A stretch of 64,000 nucleotides of DNA, from the NCBI RefSeq assembly GCF_000214175.1, contig NC_015564.1, forward strand, positions 372,001 to 436,000, in the 5' to 3' direction. Position 1 is the stretch's first letter. Every line of letters starts with the position of its first letter. Below, one piece after another: positions 28,578 to 37,702 of this stretch. This DNA is from Hoyosella subflava DQS3-9A1. GTDB lineage: Bacteria; Actinomycetota; Actinomycetes; Mycobacteriales; Mycobacteriaceae. The position numbers were made by a program, and so were the translations under genes. The notes beneath the pieces were generated by a model. It was not told the origin of the DNA. It ran no database searches and saw nothing but the letters and a program-made list of their open reading frames with translations.

Positions 28578-29059
28578 TTCACGAACTGCAGCGCGACGTC
28601 GAAGTCCGATGACTTCAGCAGCTGGATTACGGTCTGCAGATCGTCTCGCTTCTTACTCGAAACGCGCAGTTCATCGCCCTGAATCTGTACCTTCACGCCC
28701 TTCGGCCCGTCGTCGCGGACTTTCTTCGAGATCTTCTTGGCTTCATCTTGCCCAATGCCCTGGACGATTGAACCGGTGATCTTGTAGGACTTTCCGGACG
28801 GGACGGGGTCGCCCGGCTTGAAGGCCTTCATTGAAATGTCACGCCGTACCAACTTCTCGCGGAAGACGTCGAGCGCTGCCTTCACCCGGTCCTCACTTTC
28901 GGCGCTGAGCACGATGTTCTCGGTACCAGACCACTCGATATGCGCGTTCGTGCCGCGGAAGTCGTACCTGGTTGAGATCTCCTTCGCGGCTTGGTTCAGA
29001 GCATTGTCGACCTCCTGCCGATCGACTTTGCTGACGATGTCGAAGGATGAATCTGCCAC
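28568..29059 (-). CDS. YajQ family nucleotide-binding protein
   Basis: 163-residue protein of the UPF0234/YajQ family ([20 protein letters not shown] at the start, [12 protein letters not shown], and a [13 protein letters not shown] end). Members bind cyclic-di-GMP or RNA in some bacteria; here no partner is visible. The GTG at 29059 has an AGGAG site and matches the usual N-terminus, so the longer frame to 29176 is rejected. Confidence 0.92.
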   Translation of the reverse strand: MADSSFDIVSKVDRQEVDNALNQAAKEISTRYDFRGTNAHIEWSGTENIVLSAESEDRVKAALDVFREKLVRRDISMKAFKPGDPVPSGKSYKITGSIVQGIGQDEAKKISKKVRDDGPKGVKVQIQGDELRVSSKKRDDLQTVIQLLKSSDFDVALQFVNYR

Positions 29060-29247
29060 TGTCTCCTCGTTCCCAATGTCGGCTTTTCCGAACTTGACCA
29101 TGTAGCGCCGTGGTTGCAGATCACTGCACCTCCGCTCCGGTGCGGCTTTGGGCAGGCGATTTGCATCTGGGGGCACCTAACGTTGTATTGTGCCTTCACG
29201 CCCTTGTTCAGCCAACGCGGGACACGGTTGGTCAAGACAGGCGTAAC

Positions 29248-29329
29248 GGCAGGTTGCCCGAGCGGCCAAAGGGAGCGGACTGTAAATCCGTCGGCATCGC
29301 CTACGTAGGTTCGAATCCTACACCTGCCA
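29248..29329 (+). tRNA. tRNA-Tyr (GTA)
   Basis: 82-base class II tRNA. The acceptor stem GGCAGGT pairs perfectly with ACCTGCC (29322-29328), the anticodon is GTA in ACTGTAAAT, the variable arm is long, and the T-loop is GGTTCGAATCC. The CCA end is not encoded. Confidence 0.95.
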
Positions 29330-29333
29330 CAAC

Positions 29334-29374
29334 GAACCCCCGGTAGCTGACGAAGCTCCCGGGGGTTCTTGTTT
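29334..29374 (+). terminator. Intrinsic terminator after tRNA-Tyr
   Basis: Ten-base GC stem GAACCCCCGG with its complement at 29359-29368, an extra AGCT inner stem, and a following TTGTTT. A clear intrinsic terminator. Confidence 0.85.
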
Positions 29375-29514
29375 GAATGAGGCTTATCCGCGAGCGGTGC
29401 GCTGACCTGGCGGTTTGTCAGCCGGTGTTGTTCCTGTGTAACCTCTTGAAGGCTTGAGCGCACATTCTGCTGTCCGACTCCCCGGAGTCTGTCAGCGGCG
29501 TGTGTGAAGGCTGT

Positions 29515-29587
29515 GCCCCCTTAGCTCAGTCGGTAGAGCGTTTCCATGGTAAGGAAAAGGTCAACGGTTCGATTCCGTTAGGGGGCT
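29515..29587 (+). tRNA. tRNA-Thr (GGT)
   Basis: 73-base tRNA with acceptor GCCCCCT/AGGGGGC, anticodon stem TTTCC/GGAAA with loop ATGGTAA (anticodon GGT) and T-arm AACGG/CCGTT. The 3' end overlaps a 7-base inverted repeat (29585-29605) that may mark processing or termination. Confidence 0.95.
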
Positions 29588-29639
29588 CGCTTCAAAGTAG
29601 CGAGCACAACTGGAAACTCGGTTGCGGGGGTCCGGTCGA

Positions 29640-29712
29640 GGCGGTGTAGCTCAGTCGGTAGAGCAAGCGGCTCATAATCGCTGTGTCGCCGGTTCAAGTC
29701 CGGCCACCGCTA
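29640..29712 (+). tRNA. tRNA-Met (CAT)
   Basis: 73-base tRNA; acceptor GGCGGTG pairs with CACCGCT (first pair G-U), anticodon loop CTCATAA gives CAT, T-arm GCCGG/CCGGC. The G-U first pair and ordinary D-arm suggest elongator methionine; an isoleucine-CAU identity cannot be ruled out by eye. Confidence 0.9.
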
Positions 29713-29782
29713 CTTATTTTGTCAAGAAAGACATCTGAAGGGTCCGACGGACCCCTCAGCAGATATCGAAGGAAGGCAACCC

Positions 29783-29947
29783 GTGGCCGCCACTGACGTT
29801 CGCCCGAAGATCACGCTGGCCTGCGAGGAGTGCAAGCACCGGAACTACATCACTCGCAAGAACCGGCGCAACGATCCAGATCGGCTTGAGATTAAGAAGT
29901 TCTGCCCCAACTGTGGCACCCACCGTGCGCATCGCGAAACCCGCTGA
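29783..29947 (+). CDS. rpmG: 50S ribosomal protein L33
   Basis: 54-residue ribosomal protein. Two CxxC pairs (ACEECKHR and FCPNCGTH) mark the zinc-binding form, and [16 protein letters not shown] is the L33 core. The GTG at 29783 has GGAAGG nine bases upstream. It sits between tRNA-Met and hadA, the Rv0634B-Rv0635 arrangement. Confidence 0.96.
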   Translation: MAATDVRPKITLACEECKHRNYITRKNRRNDPDRLEIKKFCPNCGTHRAHRETR

Positions 29948-30009
29948 CTTAAAGTTCATTAAGTCACCGCGAGTGTGACGGCTCGGCGACAGTGAGGTGG
30001 TGAGAGCCG

Positions 30010-30474
30010 GTGGGGTTTACCGCTGACAGCGTAGGAGTGCGCTTCCGGATGGCCGACTTCTATGAAGTCGGTCGCGAGAAGGTTCGTGAGTTCGCGACGG
30101 CGGTCAAGGATTCCCACCCGGCTCATTACTCTGAGGAAGCTGCGCTGAGGCTGGGCCATAAGACGCTTCTTGCCCCGCTTACCTTTGTCTCGATCATCGG
30201 GATTCTCACCACGAAGCAGATGTTCGAGGCGAATGGCTGGGCGTCTGATCTGCGCAACATCATGCAGACTGATCAGCGATTCATCTTCCACCGCCCGATC
30301 GTCGCGGGCGACCGTTTGACTGGCGAGCTGTGCGTCGAGTCGTTCAGGCATAGCGCTGGGACCGACATCATCGTGACTCGCAATTCGGTGCTGGACGATA
30401 AGGGCGAGGTGGTGCTCACCGCGTACACCACTCTCATCCGCCGCGATGACATCGAGATCGAGGGGATCGGCTGA
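30010..30474 (+). CDS. hadA: (3R)-hydroxyacyl-ACP dehydratase subunit HadA/HadC-type
   Basis: 154-residue single hotdog-fold, non-catalytic-type subunit of the FAS-II dehydratase that works on growing mycolate chains. Segments VGREKVREFATAVK, HPAHYSEEAA, LLAPLTFVSI and FHRPIVAGDRL match HadA and HadC of M. tuberculosis; from memory the residues around HPA.YSEEAA look closer to HadC. The GTG at 30010 is read, giving the order rpmG-hadA-hadB. The stop overlaps the hadB ATG (TGATG). Confidence 0.88.
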   Translation: MGFTADSVGVRFRMADFYEVGREKVREFATAVKDSHPAHYSEEAALRLGHKTLLAPLTFVSIIGILTTKQMFEANGWASDLRNIMQTDQRFIFHRPIVAGDRLTGELCVESFRHSAGTDIIVTRNSVLDDKGEVVLTAYTTLIRRDDIEIEGIG

Positions 30475-30902
30475 TGACCGCACGCGCCTTCGCGGGAGTG
30501 CATGAAGGTCTTGAGATCCCTACTGCTGAGTACACTCTGACCCGATCGGATCTCGTTCACTACGCCGGTGTCTCCGGTGACCTGAATCCAATTCACTGGA
30601 GTGACGCAGTAGTGCGGGCCGTCGGGCTCAAAGATGTAGTCGCTCATGGAATGCTCTCGATGGGGCTCGGAGCGACCTATGTGACGTCCTGGCTGGGTGA
30701 TCCCAGCTCAGTTCTCGAGTACAGCGTCAGATTCACCAGCCCGGTGTATGTCCCCGATGACGGAGTCGGCGGTCGTGTCGAGTTCTCTGGAAAGATCAAG
30801 TCGGTGAACCCCGAGGACAAGACTGCGGTTATCGCGCTTGTCGCCAAATCTGAGGGCAAAAGGATCTTTGGTCGCGCAGTCGCGATCGTTCAGCTCACGT
30901 AG
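30474..30902 (+). CDS. hadB: (3R)-hydroxyacyl-ACP dehydratase catalytic subunit HadB
   Basis: 142-residue MaoC-like hotdog hydratase with the hydratase-2 motif YAGVSGDLNPIHWSD, in which the aspartate and histidine form the catalytic dyad. It pairs with the upstream subunit, whose stop codon it overlaps, so the two are made in equal amounts. No third had gene follows; the next gene is a cation exchanger. Confidence 0.92.
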   Translation: MTARAFAGVHEGLEIPTAEYTLTRSDLVHYAGVSGDLNPIHWSDAVVRAVGLKDVVAHGMLSMGLGATYVTSWLGDPSSVLEYSVRFTSPVYVPDDGVGGRVEFSGKIKSVNPEDKTAVIALVAKSEGKRIFGRAVAIVQLT

Positions 30903-30962
30903 ATTTGCTCCCGTGATGACTATCGCGGAGAAAATACGCGCCTCGCGCCAGAAGGTTCCAAC

Positions 30963-32090
30963 GTGGGCGCTCTGACAATTGTCGCTCTAGCTGCGGGTTT
31001 CGTATTGCTCATCGCGGGTGGTGAGGCGCTGGTGCGTGGCGCGAGCCAGTTGGCGCGAATCCTTGGAATGTCGCCAATCGTCGTTGGACTCACCGTGGTG
31101 GCTTTCGCCACTTCGACGCCGGAACTCGCCGTTAGTGCTGGGGCCGCGCTCAGTGGCCACCCCGGACTGGCGGTCGGCAACGTGGTGGGTAGCAACATCG
31201 CGAATATCCTGCTCATCATCGGGCTCACAGCGCTGTTTGCCCCGCTGCTCGTGAAGTCCCGGATTGTCCGCACTGATATCCCGGTCATGGTGGGGTTTTC
31301 GGTGGTTTTGCTGGTTGTCGCCATCGACGGGACGATCAGCCGACTCAATGGTGTGCTGCTGGTCGGAGGACTGCTGATCTATGTGGTCGTGACGGTAGTG
31401 ACATCGAGAAGACGCGCTCCGGAGTCTGCGGTTGCACCGACCTCTGCAAGCCGGGAGGGGAGTGGTACGGGCGCGGCGGGGGGCGGCTCGCGGAAGCAAT
31501 CGGTTCTCATCAGTGTCGGACTGGTGGCACTCGGTGTACTTCTGCTGGTAGTCGGGGCACGCTTGCTCGTCAGCGCTGCGAGTGACGTCGCCGCGGTACT
31601 CGGCGTAAGCGACCTGATTGTCGGGCTGACCGTTGTGGCAATCGGAACGTCCCTCCCAGAACTCGCCACGAGCCTGATCGCGGCATTCAGGGGTGAGCGC
31701 GACCTTGCTGTAGGGAACATTGTGGGCAGCAACGTGTTCAACATTGGCGCCGTTCTCGGGAGCACAGCCCTCATCACCCCTATTGAGGTCGCCCCGTCAG
31801 CTATCCGTTTCGACCTGCCAATTATGCTGGCGGTTGCATTGGTGCTGCTCCCCGTCGCCTTCACAGGCATGGTCGTCAAACGTTGGGAAGGCACCCTCTT
31901 TGCCGGGTTCTATGGTGCCTACATCGGCTACCTAGTTCTCCAGGCGTCCGGCCACGAAGCGCTTGAACCGTATAGTGCTGCGATGCTCTGGTTCGTCATC
32001 CCGATCACTGCTCTGTCGCTCATTCTGCTGGCCACATATGAGTTGGGCGTGTTGCGAGGGCGCCGTGAGGCGCGTCGGCTGAGTAGGTAA
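30963..32090 (+). CDS. CaCA-family cation exchanger (YrbG-like)
   Basis: 375-residue calcium/sodium:cation antiporter. The two inverted alpha-repeats are clear: GLTVVAFATSTPELAVS with GNVVGSNIANILLIIG, and GLTVVAIGTSLPELATS with GNIVGSNVFNIGAVLG. A basic hydrophilic loop separates the halves (about residues 148-180). GTG start at 30963. The exact ion pair cannot be told from sequence. Confidence 0.9.
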   Translation: MGALTIVALAAGFVLLIAGGEALVRGASQLARILGMSPIVVGLTVVAFATSTPELAVSAGAALSGHPGLAVGNVVGSNIANILLIIGLTALFAPLLVKSRIVRTDIPVMVGFSVVLLVVAIDGTISRLNGVLLVGGLLIYVVVTVVTSRRRAPESAVAPTSASREGSGTGAAGGGSRKQSVLISVGLVALGVLLLVVGARLLVSAASDVAAVLGVSDLIVGLTVVAIGTSLPELATSLIAAFRGERDLAVGNIVGSNVFNIGAVLGSTALITPIEVAPSAIRFDLPIMLAVALVLLPVAFTGMVVKRWEGTLFAGFYGAYIGYLVLQASGHEALEPYSAAMLWFVIPITALSLILLATYELGVLRGRREARRLSR

Positions 32091-32145
32091 GTCGGCAGCG
32101 GATTGGACAGCTACGTCGATCGAAGGCCAGCGGTGGGCCGGGGGA

Positions 32146-32176
32146 TTGTGACTGCGCGGCGATCGTGAAGTACACT
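32146..32176 (+). promoter_or_regulatory. Candidate promoter for tRNA-Trp/secE/nusG
   Basis: TTGTGA at 32146-32151 and TACACT at 32171-32176, 19 bases apart, upstream of the tRNA-Trp and secE-nusG genes. The spacing is slightly long for a sigma-A promoter; prediction only. Confidence 0.4.
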
Positions 32177-32199
32177 GAGGGACCTGTGACTAGAGTCTG

Positions 32200-32222
32200 C
32201 GCGCCGCCCGTAGGGTGGCGCG
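32200..32222. terminator. GC-rich hairpin upstream of tRNA-Trp
   Basis: CGCGCC-g-CCC gta GGG-t-GGCGCG stem of about 10 pairs. It lacks a T-run. It could end the exchanger transcript or lie in the leader of the tRNA-Trp transcript. Confidence 0.4.
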
Positions 32223-32282
32223 TGATTTATGGTCACACTTGGCAGCGCCGCTACTAGAGTGGTCTGGTAGTGCCGCTAGCGA

Positions 32283-32355
<73 letters not shown>

Positions 32356-32387
32356 CTGCGAAAGTCAGCGACGGAAGGATCCTTTGG

Positions 32388-32765
32388 GTGAGTGAGCAGC
32401 GAGGCCGCAGCGCCGGCGAGGGCGGGGATCCCCCCGACTCCGGTGATTCGGCTGCCGGTGGCGCGACGCCTCGGCCGTCGGGCAAGCGCGCCAGCCGTCC
32501 GAGCCCAGTGCCCGCAGGCTCACCAGCCGCGGCAGCGCATGCGGGGAGAGACGTCGCCACCCTGGGCAGACGCGAGAATCCGATTCAGGCTATGGTGCGA
32601 TTCCTTCGCGAGGTGATTTCGGAGCTTCGCAAGGTCATCTGGCCGAACCGGAAGCAGATGGTCACCTACACGATCGTGGTGTTTGTTTTCCTCATCTTCA
32701 TGGTTTCGCTGATCTTCGGGCTGGATCAAGTCTTCGCCCGCGGCGTACTTTGGCTTTATGGGTGA
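32388..32765 (+). CDS. secE: Preprotein translocase subunit SecE
   Basis: 125-residue SecE with a long low-complexity N-terminal extension (about 60 residues, G/P/A/S-rich), then FLREVISELRKVIWPNRKQM and one C-terminal membrane helix (about residues 89-110). It stabilises SecY in the translocon. GTG start at 32388 with GGAAGGA upstream. It is followed by nusG, the conserved order. Confidence 0.95.
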   Translation: MSEQRGRSAGEGGDPPDSGDSAAGGATPRPSGKRASRPSPVPAGSPAAAAHAGRDVATLGRRENPIQAMVRFLREVISELRKVIWPNRKQMVTYTIVVFVFLIFMVSLIFGLDQVFARGVLWLYG

Positions 32766-32841
32766 TCTTCACCGAAACCGGGACGCTATGCGTCGATACT
32801 CGGTAGTGGTGAAAGAGAACGCTTGAACGAGCCCCACATGA

Positions 32842-33624
<783 letters not shown>

Positions 33625-33625
33625 C

Positions 33626-33652
33626 TTCACATCCACATCTGGCCTGCATAAT
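33626..33652 (+). promoter_or_regulatory. Candidate promoter for rplK-rplA
   Basis: TTCACA (33626-33631) and CATAAT (33647-33652) with a 15-base spacer, just after the nusG stop. The -10 is good but the spacer is short. Confidence 0.35.
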
Positions 33653-33663
33653 TGTGGGCAGGA

Positions 33664-33702
33664 TTGGGCGGCACAGGACCTCACAGGGCCGGTGCCGCCC
33701 AA
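33664..33702. promoter_or_regulatory. Hairpin in the rplK leader
   Basis: Perfect 11-base inverted repeat TTGGGCGGCAC/GTGCCGCCCAA around a 17-base centre, between nusG and rplK. It could end the secE-nusG transcript or be part of an L1-dependent control site, as L11-operon leaders are known to bind L1. Confidence 0.5.
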
Positions 33703-33745
33703 GGTGTGAAAAACAGGAAACACTGAACAGTTCAGGGAAGTTGAG

Positions 33746-34180
33746 ATGCCCCCCAAGAAGAAGAAAAAGCTCTCTGGAGTTATCAAACTCCAGATCCAGG
33801 CAGGCCAGGCGAATCCTGCCCCGCCAATCGGCCCCGCGCTCGGTCAGCACGGCGTCAACATCATGGAGTTCTGCAAGGCCTACAATGCGGCGACGGAAGC
33901 CCAGCGCGGAAACGTCATCCCCGTTGAGATCTTCGTCTACGAAGATCGGTCTTTCGACTTCAAGCTGAAGACGCCTCCAGCTGCGAAGCTCCTGCTCAAG
34001 GCTGCAGGTGTGCAGAAGGGTTCGCCGACTCCACACAAGGACAAGGTCGCGAAGATCTCGTGGGATCAGGTTCGCGAAATCGCCAAGACCAAGCAAGAAG
34101 ATCTCAACGCTAACGACGTCGATCAGGCTGCGAAGATCATTGCTGGTACCGCTCGTTCGATGGGAATCGTTGTCGAGTGA
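33746..34180 (+). CDS. rplK: 50S ribosomal protein L11
   Basis: 144-residue L11 with the conserved [20 protein letters not shown] motif and [11 protein letters not shown] end. It builds the GTPase-associated centre of the 50S subunit. ATG 33746 is preceded by a weak GGAAG site. rplA follows after 119 bases of conserved-looking leader. Confidence 0.97.
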   Translation: MPPKKKKKLSGVIKLQIQAGQANPAPPIGPALGQHGVNIMEFCKAYNAATEAQRGNVIPVEIFVYEDRSFDFKLKTPPAAKLLLKAAGVQKGSPTPHKDKVAKISWDQVREIAKTKQEDLNANDVDQAAKIIAGTARSMGIVVE

Positions 34181-34299
34181 CATGGCGCGCAAGCGTCATC
34201 CCGGAGTTGAACCCGGGGTCTGAACGTACTCGTGGAAGGGCCTAGCGCTGGTCCGCACCACAACTGACCGTGCCACTCGTGGCGAAAGATTGGACAGAA

Positions 34300-35013
34300 A
34301 TGCCAAAGCGCAGCAAGTATTACCGCTCGGCTTCCGAGCTCATTGATCATTCGAAGCTTTACGGACCCCTCGACGCGATCCGCCTGGCGCGTGAAACGTC
34401 GTCGAAGAACTTCGATGCGACAGTCGAGGTAGCACTCCGGCTTGGCGTCGACCCTCGCAAGGCAGACCAGATGGTGCGCGGCACTGTCAGCCTGCCGCAC
34501 GGAACCGGTAAGACGGTCCGCGTTATCGTATTCGCCGCTGGCGAGAAGGCGAATGAAGCCGAGGCTGCGGGCGCCGACGCTGTCGGTGCTGAGGATCTCA
34601 TCGAGCGTATCCAGGGTGGATGGCTCGACTTCGATGCCGCGATCGCTACCCCGGACCAGATGGCGAAGGTCGGTCGTATTGCTCGTATCCTCGGTCCTCG
34701 TGGCTTGATGCCGAACCCCAAGACGGGCACAGTCACGATGGATGTCGCGAAGGCCGTCAGCGACATCAAGGGCGGCAAGATCAACTTCCGTGTTGACAAG
34801 CAGGCCAACCTGCATCTGATCATTGGCAAGGCGTCATTCGATGAGCGCAAGCTGGTCGAAAACTACACCGCTGCACTTGATGAGATCCTGCGTGCCAAGC
34901 CTTCCGCAGCGAAAGGTCGCTACGTCAAGAAGGTGACGATGACGACGACCACCGGACCGGGCATCCCGGTGGACCCGAACCGTACCCGGAACCTTCTCGA
35001 AGACGGCGAGTAA
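34300..35013 (+). CDS. rplA: 50S ribosomal protein L1
   Basis: 237-residue L1 with [33 protein letters not shown] and the C-terminal [14 protein letters not shown] block. The ATG at 34300 aligns with the usual L1 N-terminus; the upstream in-frame GTG codons (34270, 34279) would add a short tail. An IS3-like element begins about 10 bases after the stop, separating it from downstream genes. Confidence 0.96.
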   Translation: MPKRSKYYRSASELIDHSKLYGPLDAIRLARETSSKNFDATVEVALRLGVDPRKADQMVRGTVSLPHGTGKTVRVIVFAAGEKANEAEAAGADAVGAEDLIERIQGGWLDFDAAIATPDQMAKVGRIARILGPRGLMPNPKTGTVTMDVAKAVSDIKGGKINFRVDKQANLHLIIGKASFDERKLVENYTAALDEILRAKPSAAKGRYVKKVTMTTTTGPGIPVDPNRTRNLLEDGE

Positions 35014-35066
35014 GTTCGAGCCACGCGCAAATCCGCGCCCTTAACGTGCAATCCGCACCGGTTATT

Positions 35067-35112
35067 CCCAGTTAGTCAGGATGGTGGTGAGACACCGTCC
35101 TGACTAACTGGG
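35067..35112. repeat. Strong hairpin inside the left end of the IS3-like element
   Basis: Perfect 15-base arms CCCAGTTAGTCAGGA/TCCTGACTAACTGGG with an inner extension of about 7 pairs and a 6-base loop, 20 bases before the first transposase ATG. It may block read-through transcription from the rplA side. Confidence 0.8.
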
Positions 35113-35132
35113 CGGGGATTGGATTTCCCGTT

Positions 35133-35591
35133 ATGCCTGTTGATCTTGAGGTTGGCCGTTCACCTGGTGGAGTGCGGATGTTCCCGCTCGCGTTCCGGAT
35201 CGAGTTTGTCCGCCGCTGGCACACCTGTACTGAGCGGGGCGCAAAGGCGCGGCTGCTGCGCGAACTCAACCTGGATTACGGGACGATCAACCGCTGGCTT
35301 AAGGCATATGATCAGGGGGAATACACCAGTCAGATGGTGGCCGCGTCGGAGAAGTCAAGGAATCGTGTGAGTAACCGTGAACGGGCTGAGCTAGCGCGGT
35401 TGCGCAGCGAGAACGACGCCCTGAAGAAGAAGGTCGCCCAGGCCGAGGCCGTTCAGGAGATCCTGGGAAAAGCCTACGAGCTCTTGCACGGGATCAACGA
35501 GAGCTCCAGCGACCCCGACGAACAGATCCCGCCTGCCCTGATGAGCGCGGACGAGTACGCGCAGTGGCTGCAGCGCAAGAACCTGTCCTGA
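35133..35591 (+). CDS. IS3-family transposase OrfA (DNA-binding)
   Basis: 152-residue protein with a helix-turn-helix (GAKARLLRELNLDYGTINRW) and a leucine-zipper-like coiled coil (ELARLRSENDALKKKVAQAE), the usual OrfA plan. ATG at 35133. Its end overlaps the second frame, which is shifted by -1, as in IS3-family elements that make an OrfAB fusion by frameshifting. No classic A-rich slippery sequence is visible in the overlap. Confidence 0.88.
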   Translation: MPVDLEVGRSPGGVRMFPLAFRIEFVRRWHTCTERGAKARLLRELNLDYGTINRWLKAYDQGEYTSQMVAASEKSRNRVSNRERAELARLRSENDALKKKVAQAEAVQEILGKAYELLHGINESSSDPDEQIPPALMSADEYAQWLQRKNLS

Positions 35592-35596
35592 TCGGT

Positions 35597-36613
35597 GTGG
35601 TCCTCGCGCTGACCGCGGCCGGGATGACAGCGATCAGCGCCTGTACGCTAGCCGGAGTAGCTCGCGCGACGTTCTACCGCGTCACTCGTGGGTACCGCCA
35701 TTATCATCCGGTCACCGACCCGGTCCCGCACTCGCAGCGCAGCCAGCCAGCCGCCCTGACCCAGGCTGAGCAAGACTCAATCATTGAACTGCTCGGCCGT
35801 GCGGAATACGCGGATCTGTCGGTCATCCAGACCTATTGGCAGGCATTCGATCGCGGGGCAATCGCCTGCTCATCGAGCACGTTCTACCGAGTGGCACGCA
35901 AAGCGCAGCTGACCGGGGACCGGCGCCGGACCCGCCGCGGCGCGAGCAGCAGTGCCCGCGTGAAACCTATCGTGCCAGCGTCAAAACCCAACCAGCTATG
36001 GACCTGGGACACCACCGAACTGCGCGGGCCGCGTAACCAGGACCGCTACCGGCTCGCGCTGATCCTCGACGTGTACTCGCGCTACCCCGTGGGCTGGCAC
36101 ATCGGCTACAGCGAAAACGCTGCAGACGCGAAAACCATGTTCACCGCCGCGCTCACCGCGCACGGCGCGCCCGCAGTCGTGCACTCCGATAACGGCTCCG
36201 CCATGCGCGCCAGCGAGCTGACCAGCCTGCTCGAAAACACCCACCACGCCACCATGTCGTACTCACGGCCCCGGGTCAGCGACGATAACCCGTTCTCCGA
36301 ATCGATGTTCAAAACCTTCAAATACGACCTGAACTGCCCGGACCATTTCGACAGCATCGAACACGCCCGCGAATGGACTGAGCAGTACCTGCACGCCTAC
36401 GCCCACCAGCACCGTCACAGCGGCCTGAACTGGCACACCCCCGCCAGCGTCTACCACAGCACCGCCCACCACGTGCAGCAAAAGCGGCAACAGCACCTCA
36501 ACCAGTACTACGCCGCCCACCCCAAACGATTCCGGCAACCCCCACAAGCACCCAAGCTCCCCGAAGCCACCGGAATCAACACCAAACCACCCCACCTGTC
36601 TCAGACAGGTTGA
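35597..36613 (+). CDS. IS3-family transposase OrfB (DDE integrase)
   Basis: Integrase-core protein of about 338 residues if begun at the GTG at 35597; the frame is open from 35564 and overlaps OrfA. Catalytic residues sit in WTWDTTELRG, VVHSDNGSAM and NPFSESMFKTFKYDLN. A basic zinc-like N-terminal region (TLAGVARATFYRVTRGYRHY) precedes the core. Intact length suggests an active element. Confidence 0.9.
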   Translation: MVLALTAAGMTAISACTLAGVARATFYRVTRGYRHYHPVTDPVPHSQRSQPAALTQAEQDSIIELLGRAEYADLSVIQTYWQAFDRGAIACSSSTFYRVARKAQLTGDRRRTRRGASSSARVKPIVPASKPNQLWTWDTTELRGPRNQDRYRLALILDVYSRYPVGWHIGYSENAADAKTMFTAALTAHGAPAVVHSDNGSAMRASELTSLLENTHHATMSYSRPRVSDDNPFSESMFKTFKYDLNCPDHFDSIEHAREWTEQYLHAYAHQHRHSGLNWHTPASVYHSTAHHVQQKRQQHLNQYYAAHPKRFRQPPQAPKLPEATGINTKPPHLSQTG

Positions 36614-36658
36614 CAACTACCGTATTTCCGGTGCGGATGTGCCGGAAGGGGTGCGGAT

Positions 36659-37603
36659 TTACGCGTTTTCAGCCGACCTGGCGGTGTTTTGAAGAATCTC
36701 GGATGCCAGTCGCGGTGTCACAGCAGCGGGCAGGTCGTGTCCCATGCCCTCGATCATGCGTAGCTGGGCGCCGGGTATCGCGCGAGCGACGGCACGTCCG
36801 CACGCTGGTCGCAGCAGCGGATCTGCTGTGCCATGGATGACGGTGGTCGGCGCCTTGATGCGTTGTGCGTACGGCCGGAGACTGCCAGTGCCGAGCACTG
36901 CAGCTAGCTGCCGCACCATGCCTTGGGGGTAGTAGCTCCGTTCAATCTGCGTGCGGGAGAGTTCGCGTAATTCGTCGCGGTCACGCGGAAAAGCGGGGCC
37001 GCCAAGAACCTGGAAATTCCGTGCGGAATGCTCGACCATCTCGTCTACGGTCGCGTTCTTTGGCGGCGCCGTCAGGAGCGCCTTGAGTGCCGTAGGTGCA
37101 GGTGGCGGCAGGAAGCGTTCATTTGTGCTCGAGAAAACAATGGATGCGGAAGCAACACGCGCAGGGTAAGTGGCAGCGACGAGTTGAGTGATCATTCCGC
37201 CCATGGAGGCGCCCACTAGGTGCGCTTGTTCGATTCCGAGTGCATCGAGGAAGTTGCGCGTGTCAGCCGCCATGTCGTGCAGCGTGTATGGCACGGAGCT
37301 GGGTATGCCCAGTTGACTACGCACCATCCGCGCAAGAAATGAGCCATCGACCCGCATGCCATCGAACTTCGTCGAGAGACCGATGTCGCGGTTGTCGAAG
37401 CGGATGACACGGAATCCCTCGCGGGCAAGGCTCTCGCAAAGTTCAGTCGGCCAAAGGGTCAACTGTGCACCGAACCCCATAATCAGCACGATCGGAGGTG
37501 CATCGGCTGCCCCGAACTCCTCGTACGCGATGCGAATGGATCGCGTTGTCGCGGTGCCAGCCTTGTGCGGAACATTGTCGGTCTCTGTAGAGCGGTTCGA
37601 CAC
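36659..37603 (-). CDS. lipG: Alpha/beta hydrolase (LipG-like)
   Basis: 314-residue alpha/beta hydrolase. The nucleophile is Ser133 in GASMGG, and the triad is completed by D261 (HGTADPLL) and H289 (GMGHDLP). It resembles LipG (Rv0646c), which is likewise reversed between rplA and rplJ in M. tuberculosis. GTG at 37603 with GGAGGCGCG upstream. Its TAA stop is part of the right inverted repeat of the IS3-like element, so the last codons may come from the insertion. Substrate unknown. Confidence 0.87.
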   Translation of the reverse strand: MSNRSTETDNVPHKAGTATTRSIRIAYEEFGAADAPPIVLIMGFGAQLTLWPTELCESLAREGFRVIRFDNRDIGLSTKFDGMRVDGSFLARMVRSQLGIPSSVPYTLHDMAADTRNFLDALGIEQAHLVGASMGGMITQLVAATYPARVASASIVFSSTNERFLPPPAPTALKALLTAPPKNATVDEMVEHSARNFQVLGGPAFPRDRDELRELSRTQIERSYYPQGMVRQLAAVLGTGSLRPYAQRIKAPTTVIHGTADPLLRPACGRAVARAIPGAQLRMIEGMGHDLPAAVTPRLASEILQNTARSAENA

Positions 37604-37673
37604 CGCGCCTCCTCAAGGTCTACGCGGACACGGGATACTCCCTAGTCTGCCTGATCTTTCAGACTTACCCGAT

Positions 37674-37702
37674 TTGGGATCCGGCCGCCTGCGCGCTATC
37701 CT
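37674..37702 (+). promoter_or_regulatory. Candidate rplJ-rplL promoter
   Basis: TTGGGA (37674-37679) and TATCCT (37697-37702) with a 17-base spacer, about 310 bases before rplJ. This places a long leader in front of the operon. Confidence 0.5.

Larger units (their letters stand above)
35024..36665. mobile_element. IS3-like insertion sequence
   Basis: Two overlapping transposase frames flanked by imperfect inverted repeats of about 55 bases (35024 onward and 36665 backward), both starting CGCG[CT]AAATCCGC and sharing ATCCGCACCGG further in. Exact ends are uncertain. The left end lies 11 bases past the rplA stop and the right end overlaps the lipG stop codon. No target duplication was found. 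Confidence 0.7.

Noticed and set aside
35560-35600. Programmed frameshift signal in the IS3-like transposase
   Set aside because: The overlap has the right phase (-1) but no A-rich slippery heptamer is visible, so the mechanism cannot be claimed.
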